Below are positions 47,307 to 58,626 of a DNA stretch of 64,000 bases, piece by piece. The stretch lies in contig CM040088.1 in the NCBI GenBank assembly GCA_022496805.1, positions 7,595,001-7,659,000 on the forward strand. Direction: 5' to 3'. Below the pieces are notes generated by a model. That model ran no database searches and was not told where the DNA came from. It saw only the letters and a program-made list of their open reading frames with translations. This stretch comes from Pohlia nutans (lineage: Eukaryota; Streptophyta; Bryopsida; Bryales; Mniaceae). Position 1 is the stretch's first letter; the number at the start of each line of letters is the position of its first letter. The position numbers and the translations under genes were made by a program.

Positions 47307-47449
47307 CATAGTAGTAGGAATTTACAACTGGTCCATTGTGACTTAAATGGTTTAAAAAAAATTGTTCTATAAAAAAATTGAGTTATTTTGGACCATTTAA
47401 GTCACAATGGACCAGTTGTAAAGAACCAAATGCCAAATTCCTACTAGTG
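47307..47449. mobile_element. MITE with CACTAGTAGGAATTT-type ends
   Basis: The ends are CATAGTAGTAGGAATTT (left) and AAATTCCTACTAGTG (right). Inner arms are CTGGTCCATTGTGACTTAAA and its complement. The same family is at 50458-50595, and a single-ended relic is at about 31133. Confidence 0.65.
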
Positions 47450-47559
47450 ATTGTATCATTCTTGTCCAAAGTCAATTTCCAATCATGGATTGCAAATGCA
47501 TAAAAGGAGTGACATTGCACATCACATGAATTGGTGTGAAACCCACTCACTAATAGTAA

Positions 47560-49061
47560 GTTGTATTGTTCTTTCAGTGTGGACAAGCGGGATCGTCCTG
47601 CGGCGAGAGCTTTCTGAACGAGAGACTCGCTGTAAGCAAGTTGCAGTCTGTGTCTGTCCGGGTCAGGAATCCAGAGAGAGCTGTAGGGTGCAGTCAGTCA
47701 TGAACCTCTCTCGCTCGCTCAGTCTGTGAAAGTTGGCAGCAAATGAACGGAGCTGCTGGTTCTGCAGGGACACCATCGCCATCATCGACCCATTCTCGAT
47801 TTCTTCCTAGCTAGGGCTAGCTAGTCTCCATCTGTGGACACCAAAGTCGACGGACCCACAAGTGTAGCTAGCTGCACTCGCCTGCTGCATTGCGTGTGCT
47901 GGATGCCACCTCCATGTGAGAAACTCGTAAGCAGGCATGACAATTGTGATCGAGTACAAAGTCGACACATCGTGGCTCCCTTCAATGCTTGTCAGAGCCA
48001 GCCAGACCGTAACATTCAACTCAGCATTCTCAAGAAGACAAGAATCATCATCGTCATCTGGATCTTTCGTTGCAGATGTAAGCGCTTACTGTATAAAACG
48101 ATGGTCCGGGCAAGCAGTGCAGGCCGGAACCTCTCACTGCTGATCGGAATGAATAGTTAGATCTGCCAATTTCTCTTTGGCTTTGAGCTTTTTTCACATT
48201 TGATTCGAAGAGGAGCCGGTTTGAAGAACAACGTACGTATACTGTATATGCTAGGTGAGTCCACTCTCTGTCTGATTGCTTATTCTGTAACCTCACTTTA
48301 CCCTAGTACTAAAACCGGGGTTAAAGTTATGGTGTTTGTTTTGAGTTTCAGTTATTGTAAGCTATCAGTTCTCAGAATCCCTTTCGAAGTGCGCATCTTC
48401 AATGATGCCTGCAAGTTCGCATTTTCAAGGCCGGGCAATTGTGTTTGTGGCAGATTGAATTTCTACTGATGAATTGCTGTGTCATTGGTGTATGCAGTCC
48501 TAAGAACCAGCGCTTTACTCATTGGCTATGGAGGTGAGTCTTCTTTTAGAACCTGTAGCACTTTGTATTAATGCTTACATACACGACGGTTAATTATCAT
48601 TGTAAGAAGATTCTCCTATTTTCACTTACTGATCGGGTTATCATTGTATGCATTATGATTCTTAGAGCGAACCTACGAATATGGATTTTAGTAAAATTCA
48701 TCTGTTTTTTAGACAGCATCTTCTCCATGAATCATGAGGAGGTCTCCCATTGACCATACAAAGGCAGGCCTAGTTCCTGTTTGTCGTGGAGATTCCTCCC
48801 TTCTCCTTTTGTTCAGATAGGAGATAGTAACCATCATTGGTAGTACATTGACAGAAAATATTTTGATGCGAGGGTTAAAGTTGCTCTTGGTAATTCGTTG
48901 CAACTCGATCATTGAATAACTACTTTCTAATTCTTTTTGGGACCGTGTGTTAGGTGTGTACAACATTTGCAGATCGTCTTGAAAGATCCGAATTGGTGGC
49001 CATAATGGAGTAAGATTTCTGTTTTGTTTTGTAACATCGATCTGGTCGAAATCCAAGAATC
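47560..49061 (+). promoter_or_regulatory. Promoter and spliced 5' leader region of the XTH gene
   Basis: A GC-richer stretch precedes the XTH start. Splice motifs suggest leader introns: a GTGAGT donor at 48255, an acceptor TATGCAG ending 48497, a small leader exon 48498-48533, a GTGAGT donor at 48534, and an acceptor TTTGCAG ending 48972. The last leader exon then runs into the coding exon. The transcription start is not determinable. GCTAGCTAG palindromes occur at about 47810-47825. ORFs within this region look like leader artefacts. Confidence 0.4.
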
Positions 49062-51937
49062 ATGGCAGACCCAGTGGTAGCAATGCAGGAGCCGAAATCG
49101 AAGCCGGCGTGGAGGAAGAGGATCAAGGGAGGCGGCGTGATCCTGATATGCATAGTATTGATCATCGTCATAGCGGTGGTGATTTCTGTGGCGACGAATA
49201 AGCATAAAAAAAATTCCTCGGACAATGCAACTGCTGGGTTTAACAAAGATTTTAGCATCACCTGGGCCAAGAACCACACTCGGGTCTCAAATCATGGAAA
49301 GAGGCTGGAGCTCATCCTTGACAGCGAATCTGGTATGCAATCTATCCCACTCCTCGCTCGGTATTAATTCGATAAACAGAAAACTGATTTCTAGCTCGAT
49401 CTTGATGGTGAAAATCTACTACTAACACGTTCAGCTTTTCACTAACTAGCTCTGACTCCATCCCATCCTCGTACCTAGAAGTTGGGCCTGTGCATCAGTG
49501 AATTTTTTTTGTCCGGAGATAGTTTAGCATTTTTGCTACTTTTCCATGGCTTTGAGGAGCAATTCATCCAGGTTCTTTTCATATGTATTAATATATAGGT
49601 AATATCAGGGTAATACACAGGTACTACTTAGGCAATACCTGGGTGATACCTAGGTTCAAAGAAGCCACACATCTTGACTCCATGTAGGGCTATTATTCCT
49701 TTTTTTTCAAAAATCTTTTGTATCAATTAGCCAGCCCAAATTTTATATAACAATTTGGCTAAAATTAGCAACATAAAAAATCACTGCTGTGCATAAGGTT
49801 GAGCCGTAGAGGAGGCTATCTGCATTTTAACCAATACATATACTGTATATGTAGAAGTGTGAGATTTATAGAGCTCTAGAGTCTAGGTCATTGGGTGATC
49901 TTTACTGAAATATGTATGAAACTCTCTAGAAAGTGTAGATCACTATAAGTGACAATAGAAAACCTTATGAGTCCAACCACGTGAATGAATAGATAAGATG
50001 AGATCAGGTCGTAACGGTTTTAGTAGATCCTCTTCCCTAATATTCAAGAGCTTCTGTTTGTGCAGGTTCGGGATTTAAGTCAAACGATGCGTTTCTATTT
50101 GGAAGCATTAAGATGGATCTCAAGTTAGTTCCGGCAGACTCTGCAGGCACCGTCACTGCATACTATGTAAGTCATATATAATCCTCTCAAGTAGTTTTCA
50201 TTGTCACATGCCGCAATATTGCAGTTGGATTCAAAGAAGAAGAGTTATACCGGGAGGATCGTGGCAGTTAATCTTAGAGTAAGACGGAATTAAAAAATTG
50301 CAACGTTAGCCCCTCCTTTTTTTCTCACATTAGTCTCTCTTATCACAGGATTTTCAGCCTATGCTAAACCTGACGATCCTCCTGGTGCTAGAAACATAAC
50401 CCTGTCCTCTTAGCCTCTGTGTTTCGTAAAAATCAACACAATCGGATGGCACTGATTCACTAGTAGAAATTTAGTCCTTTGTGTCGTTTGTGACTGAAAT
50501 GGTCCCTTGTGACTCAATTTAAAAAAAAAATTGAGTCCTAAGTGACTATTTGAGTCACAAAAGACAAGTCACAAAGGACCAAATTCCTACTAGTGAATCT
50601 TTAGTCTGGAGGAGAAAATTATCTCTAACAACAGGGGGCAATACTGGTATGAAGTCTAGAAAATAGATTGTGTAGCTTGCATCAAAGTTACATGATCAGT
50701 CTCTTCGCTCAGAAGTACTCAGTCAGTGTGATTTTGATGCTTTTGCGCTCACAGAAAAATATATGAAGTCGCTAGCTTGGCTGGTTTAATTATGAGGTCA
50801 TTTCATGGTTTTCCTGCCATGGTCTTCGTAACAAATTATCATATGCATAATTAATATTTATTATTCTTGCTATGACCTGGAACAGCTATCATCCTCCACT
50901 TCAAACCACGACGAACTGGACTTCGAGTTTTTAGGAAACTCGTCAGGGCAGCCTTACATCTTGCAGACCAACGTGTTTGCCAATGGCACCGGAGAACGTG
51001 AGCAGCGCATCTTTCTGTGGTTTGACCCAACAACTGATTACCACACCTATGGTGTGCTTTGGAACCATCACCAGATTGTGTGCGTAGTACTCCTTCCACC
51101 ACCTCCTCATTCCTCATTTAATAATTTCCTCAAGGTACACTGGAATACATACTCTTTGCGTCACTATGAACATATATCTATATGTGTGTAAGAGTGACCT
51201 TCATTGGGAGATTTTTAGAGAACTCTGTGGTATCCAATTTTAAAGTGGGAGGTTGTAGACCGCATTAGAAAACTCCATGTCTATTCAAAGATTGGTGGTC
51301 ATAGACATGTTCATTCAAAGATTAGTGACTGTAGGTCTACATTTACCTAAGTCATGTTCGCATCACTTGCTAATTGAATGCCAAGAAAGTGTATAAATAG
51401 ATGAGTTGTTGATAACTAGGGTCAGTATAGGAAATACCCTCAAATTTTTAAATGTCCAAATTACCTTCATATCAAGTGATGTGAGAATATGTTTTTGATG
51501 GATGCAGGTTCTTGGTGGATGACTTGCCCATCCGAGTTTTCACGAACAACGAGGCCATGGGGATGGCATATCCAAACCAACAGACCATGAACATATTCTC
51601 CAGTCTTTGGAATGGGGACAAATGGGCAACTCAAGGTGGCCGGGTGAAGATTGATTGGACGCACGCCCCTTTCATCGCCTCGTACCAAAATTACCACCTC
51701 GATGCGTGCGTCGCCATGGATGCAACGACCGCATGTGCCACGCCCTTCGCCAACCAATGGTGGGATCAGCAGGAGTACCAAACTCTGTCGCTTGCCCAGC
51801 AGGAAAAGCTCAAGTGGGTTGAAGACAATTACATGGTGTATAACTACTGCACTGACATAAAACGCAACCCAACCGTTCCTTTTGAGTGCACCAAAAACTC
51901 AGTGGGCTTCCTGGGGCTCGGCAGTGCTGTACCCTAA
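49062..51937 (+). CDS. Xyloglucan endotransglucosylase/hydrolase (GH16), membrane-anchored form
   Basis: Coding exons are 49062-49332, 50066-50166, 50886-51079 and 51508-51937. Introns are all GT-AG, and the protein is 331 aa. The product cuts and rejoins or hydrolyses xyloglucan in the wall. [10 protein letters not shown] lies at residues 132-141, with nucleophile E134, acid/base E138 and a following N-glycosylation site N142-S-S. Conserved [26 protein letters not shown] and the XET C-terminal region (Cys 256, 265, 303, 316; [10 protein letters not shown]) follow. An in-frame TAA at 49032-49034 fixes the start. Instead of a cleavable signal peptide, a basic 24-residue head ([11 protein letters not shown]) precedes a ~20-residue hydrophobic segment (25-44), predicting a type II signal anchor with the enzyme domain outside. 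Confidence 0.93.
50458..50595. mobile_element. MITE with CACTAG-type ends in XTH intron 2
   Basis: CACTAGTAGAAATTTAGTCC at the left, GGACCAAATTCCTACTAGTG at the right. It folds around AATTTAAAAAAAAAATTGAG. It is 138 bp long and clear of the splice sites. It is the same family as 47307-47449. Confidence 0.75.
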
Positions 51938-53100
51938 ACCAAAATCGGTCATCTATTATATATAATGCACACACCAACGCGAGGACGGTTTCATTGCTGG
52001 AACTGTCATGCCTGAGTCAACCTAGTAAGTTTACCAATGCTGCAGAACATGGGCATGGCATAGGATTATTACAGTCTGATTGACTCTGGATATGAAGATG
52101 ACAGGTACTAGTATTAAATTGATTTTTGTATGTAAAAGCTCCCTGCCATTGCTTATGCAGAAGCCACAGTAAAAGTTACTGTCGCTGGGACTTGGACTGA
52201 AAAATTGCCTGAGGATGAGCGTCACAGAAACCTAGGACCAAGTGAAGGCCTTAGTGCAGATGATTCTCTTGGGAATACGGGTTTTTGTCAAAGCTCCTCA
52301 CGGATTTAGGGACAGGCTTAATTAGCTGAATATTGGAGCACTAGAGAGTGAACTAGACATTTATCGAGACCATTACACTGGTCCCGACTCCCGAGTACAA
52401 CATACAATATCACGTTGTGCATCATACTGATTTTTGCACGTGACTGCAATCAATAAATCTGTTCACAAAAAATTAGCACAAGTCTTCAGCTCCCCGGGTT
52501 AGCAATCACATGTCAATACGTACACTCTAACCTCATTATTATCACACTCTCCAATATCACATTCCAAAATAATTGCTATGTAATTGGACACTTCCCACGT
52601 CCAGTTCTGAACTCATGTACTGTACATTGATTATCAAAGATGTGATATAAAAGAGTTATGTGTATAATCACTTTGGGACAAGTGATGTGTATTCAATGAT
52701 GTGTATGTATGACTACAAAATAAAAACCTCTAGATATATGTGAACCTTCTTAAGAGGGATTCTCCCCTACTGTACATTTATATGTATCCCTAAAACCCTT
52801 TTTTGTACATTTATGTGTTCCTAAAACCCTAATTTTGTACATTACATAGAAAAAGTCAGAAAGACCATCACAAAATGTTGGAGGGTCTAAATTCATTTGT
52901 GTACGGTTTCATGTTATAACAAGCAAATCAAGTGTTGTAAGAAACACAGGCTCATGAAACTGAAAGTGCAGAGTGAAAATAAAGAACAAGAAGAGATACA
53001 CGAATTTCTCACAAGCTGTTCATCTGCATGAAGGCAATGTCTCACTGAGTGCATAACATATATGTACCACTCTCCAAGATAACACACTGAAATCACCAAA
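51938..53100 (+). other. XTH 3' UTR and downstream spacer
   Basis: The 3' UTR begins after TAA 51935-51937. AATAAA at 52452-52457 is a plausible polyadenylation signal. Beyond it, 52760-52850 has short repeats of CCCTAAAACCCT and TTGTACATT. No gene is seen until the minus-strand candidate near 53.2-53.7 kb. Confidence 0.45.
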
Positions 53101-53159
53101 TTGAATAGAAGTATGAATTTGTAGAAAAATCTAAGGAGAATGTTCTATATATTTCCTGA

Positions 53160-53735
53160 CAGATTTTAGGCATACCTTGCTTCTTTCAAGTGATATCAAG
53201 AAGTGAATCAAATCATCACGTGAGCATATGAATTTTAGTGCTTTACCTTTCTTCCCCGCCAATTCCTCGTTCAATGTCTCATTTATCGTCATGGCAGCGC
53301 TTCTTCAACCACACTCTCGTCATCAACTGGTCCTTGCTGCTTAGGACCCCTATGTATCATCATCAATAATATGAGACAGTAGAGCAGAAGGTCGCCCAAG
53401 TTGATCTGAGCGTTGAAACCATGTACAAGAGAATATGATCAACTGTAAACAATGACATTCCCCTCGTTTGCTGTAGTGAAAAACAGATTGAAGCTTGCCT
53501 AGCAATTGCTTGATTACAAATATACCTCCCTGCACCGCGTTTACAAACTGAGAATATACTTTAAGAATCCAAAGAACACTGTAAGTTGATATAAGTATCC
53601 ACCATTTGCCTGTACTCGCCATTGATTCTTCTCCAGTTCACTGTTTTGTGTCTGACTTCACGATTTCTTTCTTCAAGGACATAAGAACCTCGTCAAGCAC
53701 CGCTTGATCAGCTGGTCAATCAATATGTCCCTATT
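53160..53735 (-). CDS. Possible small spliced gene, unknown product
   Basis: Several minus-strand signals cluster here. Telo-box repeats lie at about 53740-53753. A coding-like stretch just below 53700 reads ADQAVLDEVLMSLKKEIVKS. An ATG at 53622 opens MASTGKWWILISTYSVLWIL. There is a strong acceptor TTGTTTACAG at about 53443. A frame at about 53309-53177 reads MTINETLNEELAGKKGKALK then SRDDLIHFLISLERSK and ends at a good donor, AAG|GTATGC. I could not join these into one confident frame, and no family is recognised. Limits are approximate. Confidence 0.3.
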
Positions 53736-53737
53736 GT

Positions 53738-53755
53738 TGAAACCCTAAACCCTAA
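53738..53755 (-). promoter_or_regulatory. Double telo-box
   Basis: AAACCCTAAACCCTAAAACC on the plus strand (complement TTTTAGGGTTTAGGGTTT on the minus strand). In plants such motifs mark promoters, which supports a minus-strand transcription unit starting here, next to TTAA element B4. Confidence 0.4.
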
Positions 53756-53780
53756 AACCACAAACAAAGATCTCGCCAAC

Positions 53781-54019
53781 TTAACCCCTAAAGGACCAAG
53801 GATTCATGGTTTCAAAATGACAAGTTCTATTGATCATATTGTGAAAATTATTATTCAGATGAGGCCAAATTTTATATCACTGGAATCAGTGAAGCACATT
53901 GCATGTGTTGGTCAAACAACAAATAGATTTGAACATAAAGAAGTCCACGTAGGATATGCTCAAAAGTGCTAAAAAAAACATGAGATCCAGTTTGGACTTC
54001 TTGGTCCTTTAGAGGTTAA
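53781..54019. mobile_element. TTAA element, family B (B4), 239 bp
   Basis: TTAACCCCTAAAGGACCAAG at the left, CTTGGTCCTTTAGAGGTTAA at the right, with the standard family-B body. It lies about 30 bp from the telo-box promoter at 53.74 kb. Confidence 0.85.
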
Positions 54020-54135
54020 GAAAGAAAGAATTCAGTAGCATTGCCTGTGTGTCAAAGAGGTATCAAAATTTATCTATTTTTCAAGTAAAAATAGGTTGTC
54101 TTCTAGCTAGTGATCAAGTCAGTTAGTCCACTAAT

Positions 54136-54558
54136 GGTCGTTTACATTTATAAGTGAGCTTATATACAAATGAACCTAAAACATAGGTTCAAATTTGCAC
54201 CTTTCAACCTAGAAAATTGGCAAGTGAACCTATGCTTTAGGTTCACATATGTAGCATCAGGAATTTAGGACCCCACGGATTTTAAACGATTTTTGTGCAA
54301 CATCCGATATTTCATGGGTTCGTACATTTTTCGCACCGATTCTGCATAAATTTTGCGCTAATTCCGCACAGATTTTGCACTTTGTTAGATAACAAAAAGA
54401 GTGAATGTAGAAGTTGTGCAAATTCAATGTAGAATTAGCGCGAAATCCGTGCGAAAAATATACGAACCCATGAAATATCGGATTTCGTACGAAAATCGTT
54501 AAAAATCAGTGAGGTCGTAAATTCCTGATGTAGGCTCACTTGCAAATGTAAATGATCC
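54136..54558. mobile_element. MITE interrupted by a fold-back element
   Basis: The outer ends GGTCGTTTACATTTATAAGTGAGC and the complement of GGATCATTTACATTTGCAAGTGAGC enclose repeated GTGAACCTA...TAGGTTCA motifs. 54255-54530 is inserted in it. Confidence 0.55.
54255..54530. mobile_element. Fold-back MITE with ~110-nt arms
   Basis: CATCAGGAATTTAGGACCCC at the left and the inverted GGTCGTAAATTCCTGATG at the right. The pairing continues through CCGATATTTCATGGGTTCGT and TTTTGCGCTAATTC. It is flanked by TAG on both sides (54252-54254 and 54531-54533), a possible 3-bp target duplication. Confidence 0.65.
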
Positions 54559-54688
54559 TACAGACAAAGCTTTGCAACTGGACAAGGCGCGCTTTTTGGA
54601 TTATCGTAAGGTAGTATAGATATCCAATTCCGTGACCCTTTAGGCCAATTATGCCATCAGGTCAGTGCACCTATCATTCATCACTTAT

Positions 54689-54891
54689 TGCCGTAAATGG
54701 AAGACAGGGTCGGCATAAAATATTTCTAAAACTATATGCCAAATTTTTAATTTCTTTTTTTCGAAAATGTACTTTCTTTTGGTGAAAAAGAGAATCTTGA
54801 CAGAAATTTACAATATTCCATCTGTTGAACATTATTTTTGAAAAAAAATAAAAATTCACATAGATGTGTTGACCTTGCCCTTCACCTACAA
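54689..54891. mobile_element. Small MITE, third copy of the 7653 family
   Basis: TGCCGTAAATGGAAGACAGG at the left, CCTTGCCCTTCACCTACAA at the right (inverted). The interior is AT-rich. Confidence 0.55.
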
Positions 54892-55497
54892 TATGTTAGA
54901 GCACAATTACTATCACTAGTAATAATTAAATGGATTCTATTGGCAAACGAAAAACGTGAGATTTCAATGGATTTTAGTACATATTATTTAGAATAATGAA
55001 TACCATATAAATAAATTATGAGATTTAAAAATGTTGAATATAGGTGCACTATAATCAACACTAGGTTTGATGTTTAGATGGTATATATGCTTATAAATAA
55101 TATCTCCATCCTAGGCAAGATTTTTGCCAAGAATGCAGTTTTAAACAATGGTGATTATAGGTGCATTGATCTTACTACTCCGTTTAATTCAATTAGAGCA
55201 CAACGTACTAATTGTTTTATATTGTGTAGTACAAACTTCGTTGCAATGCTATTTTAGAACAATTTATGATAAATTTATATATTGTAGTTTGGTAGCAAAT
55301 TCAACACTCATCTTTTCATCCAACACTCTAGAGAACAACATTGTAAATAAATCCGGAGAATTCTTATTTCCTCCATAATTTTAAATGATTAAATTGAAAA
55401 AGTCATTTTAATAAAAAAAATCCATTTGTTTTTGGAATCATTTCACACTAATCTAATATATGCTATGGTAATAGGGGGAGCTACACTATAATGAAGA

Positions 55498-55789
55498 AAA
55501 AAATCCCCAACTCTAAATCCCCCCCTCGACGTTAATGCAAGAGGACAAAATATGCCCCCTATTTTGTGCATGTTGGAGCCCACCTTAAAAAATAACCCTC
55601 TCTTCCAAAGGTTAAAAATTCCCGAGAGGGTCTCCCTAGACTAATTTGAGACTGTAGGCCATAAGTTTGAAAAAAAATTGCCAAAAAAAGACCCTAGGGT
55701 GTCCAAAATGGAAATTTCAAAAAGTGAACCCTATGGGTGAATAGTGCTTGCATTAACGTCGAAAGGGATTTAGAGTCAGGGAAAAATTT
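55498..55789. mobile_element. MITE with ~40-bp inverted ends
   Basis: CCCCAACTCTAAATCCCCCC, then TCGACGTTAATGCAAG, at the left. CTTGCATTAACGTCGAAAGG, then GATTTAGAGTCAGGG, at the right. The interior is GC-richer and non-coding. Confidence 0.6.
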
Positions 55790-55923
55790 CAGCAAGTTGG
55801 AGGAATGTTTTTTCATTGAAATCTCTTTATGAAATGGGAGGCATGCCGCATCTTCATACTACTCTGCTTCTTCAATACACTCACTGAAATTACTGAATCA
55901 TCAAAGAGCTGAAGGGAATCAGG

Positions 55924-56105
55924 GGATGGAATTTATACGATGGAATTTATATGATGGAATTTATAGGATGGAATTTATACGATGGAATTTATATGATGGA
56001 ATTTATAGGATGGAATTTATAGGATGGAATTTATACGATGGAATTTATAGGATGGAATTTATAGGATGGAATTTATATGATAGAATTTATACAATGGAAT
56101 TTATT
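55924..56105 (+). repeat. 14-bp tandem repeat, about 13 copies
   Basis: The unit is GATGGAATTTATAN, with the last base varying (C, T or G) between units. Forty-two nucleotides (three units) return to frame, so an artefactual repetitive ORF (MEFIRWNLYDGIYR...) spans it. The array is cut by the MITE at 56106-56331, and one or two degenerate units follow at 56332-56358. Confidence 0.9.
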
Positions 56106-56331
56106 GTAGCATAATAGAGCAATGGGAGTCAACACCCTTTTGCATTGGGACTACAATCAGTTATAAATTTACAATTAGAAATTAAGTATACGTGACAATG
56201 ACATGGTACTCCCAAAATTCATGGAATACAAATGGCATCCCCTCATTACTTAGAAAAGTGAATCTAAATGAAGATTCTCTTTTGATCCAATTTTCAGAAA
56301 GGTGCTCCATTGCACTACTCTATTATCTATG
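56106..56331. mobile_element. MITE with CATAATAGAGC ends, copy 2, inside the tandem array
   Basis: The left end TGTAGCATAATAGAGCAATG and the right end CACTACTCTATTATCTATG are inverted. The body matches 25713-25938 (GGGAGTCAACACCCTTTTGC, GATCCAATTTTCAGAAAGG). GATGGAATTTAT units lie on both sides. Confidence 0.7.
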
Positions 56332-57545
56332 ATACGATGGAATTTATGTAATGGAATATGCATGGAAAATGCATTAGGATTTATCACCTAACTCTCCATT
56401 TCTTGTGCGAAGAGAAATGGGATGAAGTGCAAAATGAAATTGAAAATTCAAATAATTTACTAACATTGAGCCTGGAATTTCAACATTTTTGTTGTAGCTT
56501 CTACGAAGAGGATGATATTTTGGATGAGAGATGAAGACATGGATGGAGAATGATATTTGAATGACAATGATATACGATTAGTATTGACTAAAAAGTAATT
56601 GATGACATTTCGGATGAAAATGTGATCATCTATTCAAAGGTCTAGTCCAACATCGATTGAATCAAGTTTTTACAGTTGACATGTTGACAAAAACGGCCCA
56701 TTTGTTTTGTGAAAAATGTCATTGTTAATTTTGTTTAGAAACATAAAAAAAAATAGTCGCAAAAAATAATAGATATACATAGCATACCAAACCATAAAAG
56801 AAACAATTTGTTTTCATCAACCTTCCAAATTGATGTGATAGTGCAATATTTATTGATTTATATAATTGAACCAATCATTTGGTTTAAATGTTTTAGGCAA
56901 CTTCCACTTTAAAAAATTATAAAAATTACATGGCTTATCGTATCTACAAACTCTATTTTTCAGTTCTTGTTAAATCATCATTTTCAAACGCTAATACTAC
57001 AAAAATATTTTACCTTGAAAAAAGTGTCCCCAAGTATGCTAAATTATTATTATTATTGATTATTTTAGGTGTTCCTACCTTATAGGTAAGGTCAGTATTA
57101 GGTCACTGACCTTTATTTCTTTTGGGAAAAAATAAAAATAAAAATAAAATGAAATCTTCTTCTTTGTGAGCTTCTTTGTAAGCACTTTTTTGCATACAAA
57201 TGTCCCCTGCAGACCTAAGGTTTTATCATTGGCTTGTGCACACATGAGATGCCACTTGCATACGATAGCTCCATCTCTTCATGTGATAGGTACGTAGGAT
57301 ACCGTACCCGGCCATCAATGTGGGCATCTTATACTGAATAATTAGTATTTTTGAGTTTTTTTTTCAACAAATGTCAAATTTTGTGAATGTTTTTCACGAA
57401 TATATTTTTTACCATACAAAATACATTACAATAATTTTTTAAAATTTGGGCTTCCCTTCTTATAATTATATTTTGCTATTTCTGAAGGCCGACTACGTAC
57501 TAGGATTATGAGGATGGAATCACATCATCCACAAAATCCCCTAGT
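56332..57545. other. AT-rich intergenic DNA, no gene seen
   Basis: A single-sided (TTA)n/TTATTATTATT run lies at about 57043-57066. 57350-57490 has AT-rich sequence (AAATTTTGTGAATGTTTTTCA) shared with 59660-59770, a decayed dispersed repeat. Confidence 0.45.
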
Positions 57546-57996
57546 TTAACCCCTAAATGTCCAACTGTCCAAAAAGTGAACGATGTACAGAATCAACCAC
57601 AGTTTTCTCATTCGTCATTGACTTTTTGCAGTGTGGATTTCAATGTAAAAGTGCTCTTAAAAAACTAAACTACTAAAATTAAGCAACCAAAAAATCTCCA
57701 AAAATTACTACACCTAGAATATTACATTTCAACCAATCAAAACAAATTTCATGTACAAATTGTCAATATCTTATTTGTAATCAATTACAAAAGAATTTTC
57801 AATTTTAAGTCTCAAATTTTATACAAAAATACTGGTGACAACAATCATAGATCTAATTGTATGGATAGAACTAAAAATTCATAATGTACAACTTTTATTC
57901 ATATATCAAGTTCAAAATATCCCTCTTAATTACATTTTATAAGACATCTTTGAAATTCTCCAAATCTAGAGAGGAGTGAGGACGTTTAGGGATTAA
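57546..57996. mobile_element. TTAA element, family C (C6), internally deleted, 451 bp
   Basis: TTAACCCCTAAATGTCCAAC at the left, GTGAGGACGTTTAGGGATTAA at the right. It is collinear with C4 but lacks about 120 bp after GCAGTGTGG. The right TTAA is shared with G1. Confidence 0.8.
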
Positions 57997-58534
57997 CCCT
58001 TAAGCATCCACACTAAAATTACCTCGTCAAACCTCATCAATTTCTCACATTTTAAAATGTGTTATTAATTTTTTGTATTTTTCTCATACAATTTATTGTT
58101 AAACCAATTTACACTGATTTTTTTTTTTTTTCTTTTTAAATTTTTTTTTATAAGATTTTTCAAAGTTTGTCTCTTGTAACAGTTACAAAATGCCTAAATA
58201 ATATGAAATTTTTAATAAAAAAATGTAAATAATAGTGATGAACAACAAGGTGTAGGTGGCATGCTTCTCGAGTTTACATAAAAAGAAATTTGATTGACAA
58301 ACTATTTCTCCAGTGTATATTATATTATAGGGTTCTTAGCTTTTAAGTGCTATAAAAAACACAATTCAACAATTTTGAAGAACTGTAAATTGGGCTAGAA
58401 AGTAGAAGATAGCCCCCACACTTTTTTAGTTGGGACCGTTTTCATTTGAAATTAGGAACTAGGTGACAAACAGCGTTTGACAGAAAAACGGCCAAACATG
58501 GCTCCACAGGGCTCCTGGCACGCTTAGGGGTGAA
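57993..58534. mobile_element. TTAA element, family G (G1), 542 bp
   Basis: TTAACCCTTAAGCATCCACA at the left, TGGCACGCTTAGGGGTGAA at the right (TTAA mutated to TGAA). The body matches both halves of G2. Its TTTTAAGTGC at 58341-58350 is the unoccupied counterpart of the A4 insertion site in G2. Confidence 0.7.
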
Positions 58535-58626
58535 GCCGCATGTACCTAATTTTCTGCTCTTGTGCAATAACTTATCCAACAACTTTAAAGCCTTCTAGGT
58601 TGACGATCCTTTTGTCCTTCCACCTG

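Noticed and set aside
47560..48500. Several overlapping ORFs of 60-108 codons upstream of XTH
   Set aside because: All frames are open by composition. Splice motifs fit a non-coding leader better, and no protein is recognised.
53738..53755. Interstitial telomere tract
   Set aside because: Only two to three CCCTAAA units are present, positioned like a promoter telo-box rather than a telomere remnant.
55926..56114. Repetitive-peptide ORF (MEFIRWNLYDGIYR repeats)
   Set aside because: It is explained by the 14-bp tandem array. No start context, domain or conservation suggests translation.
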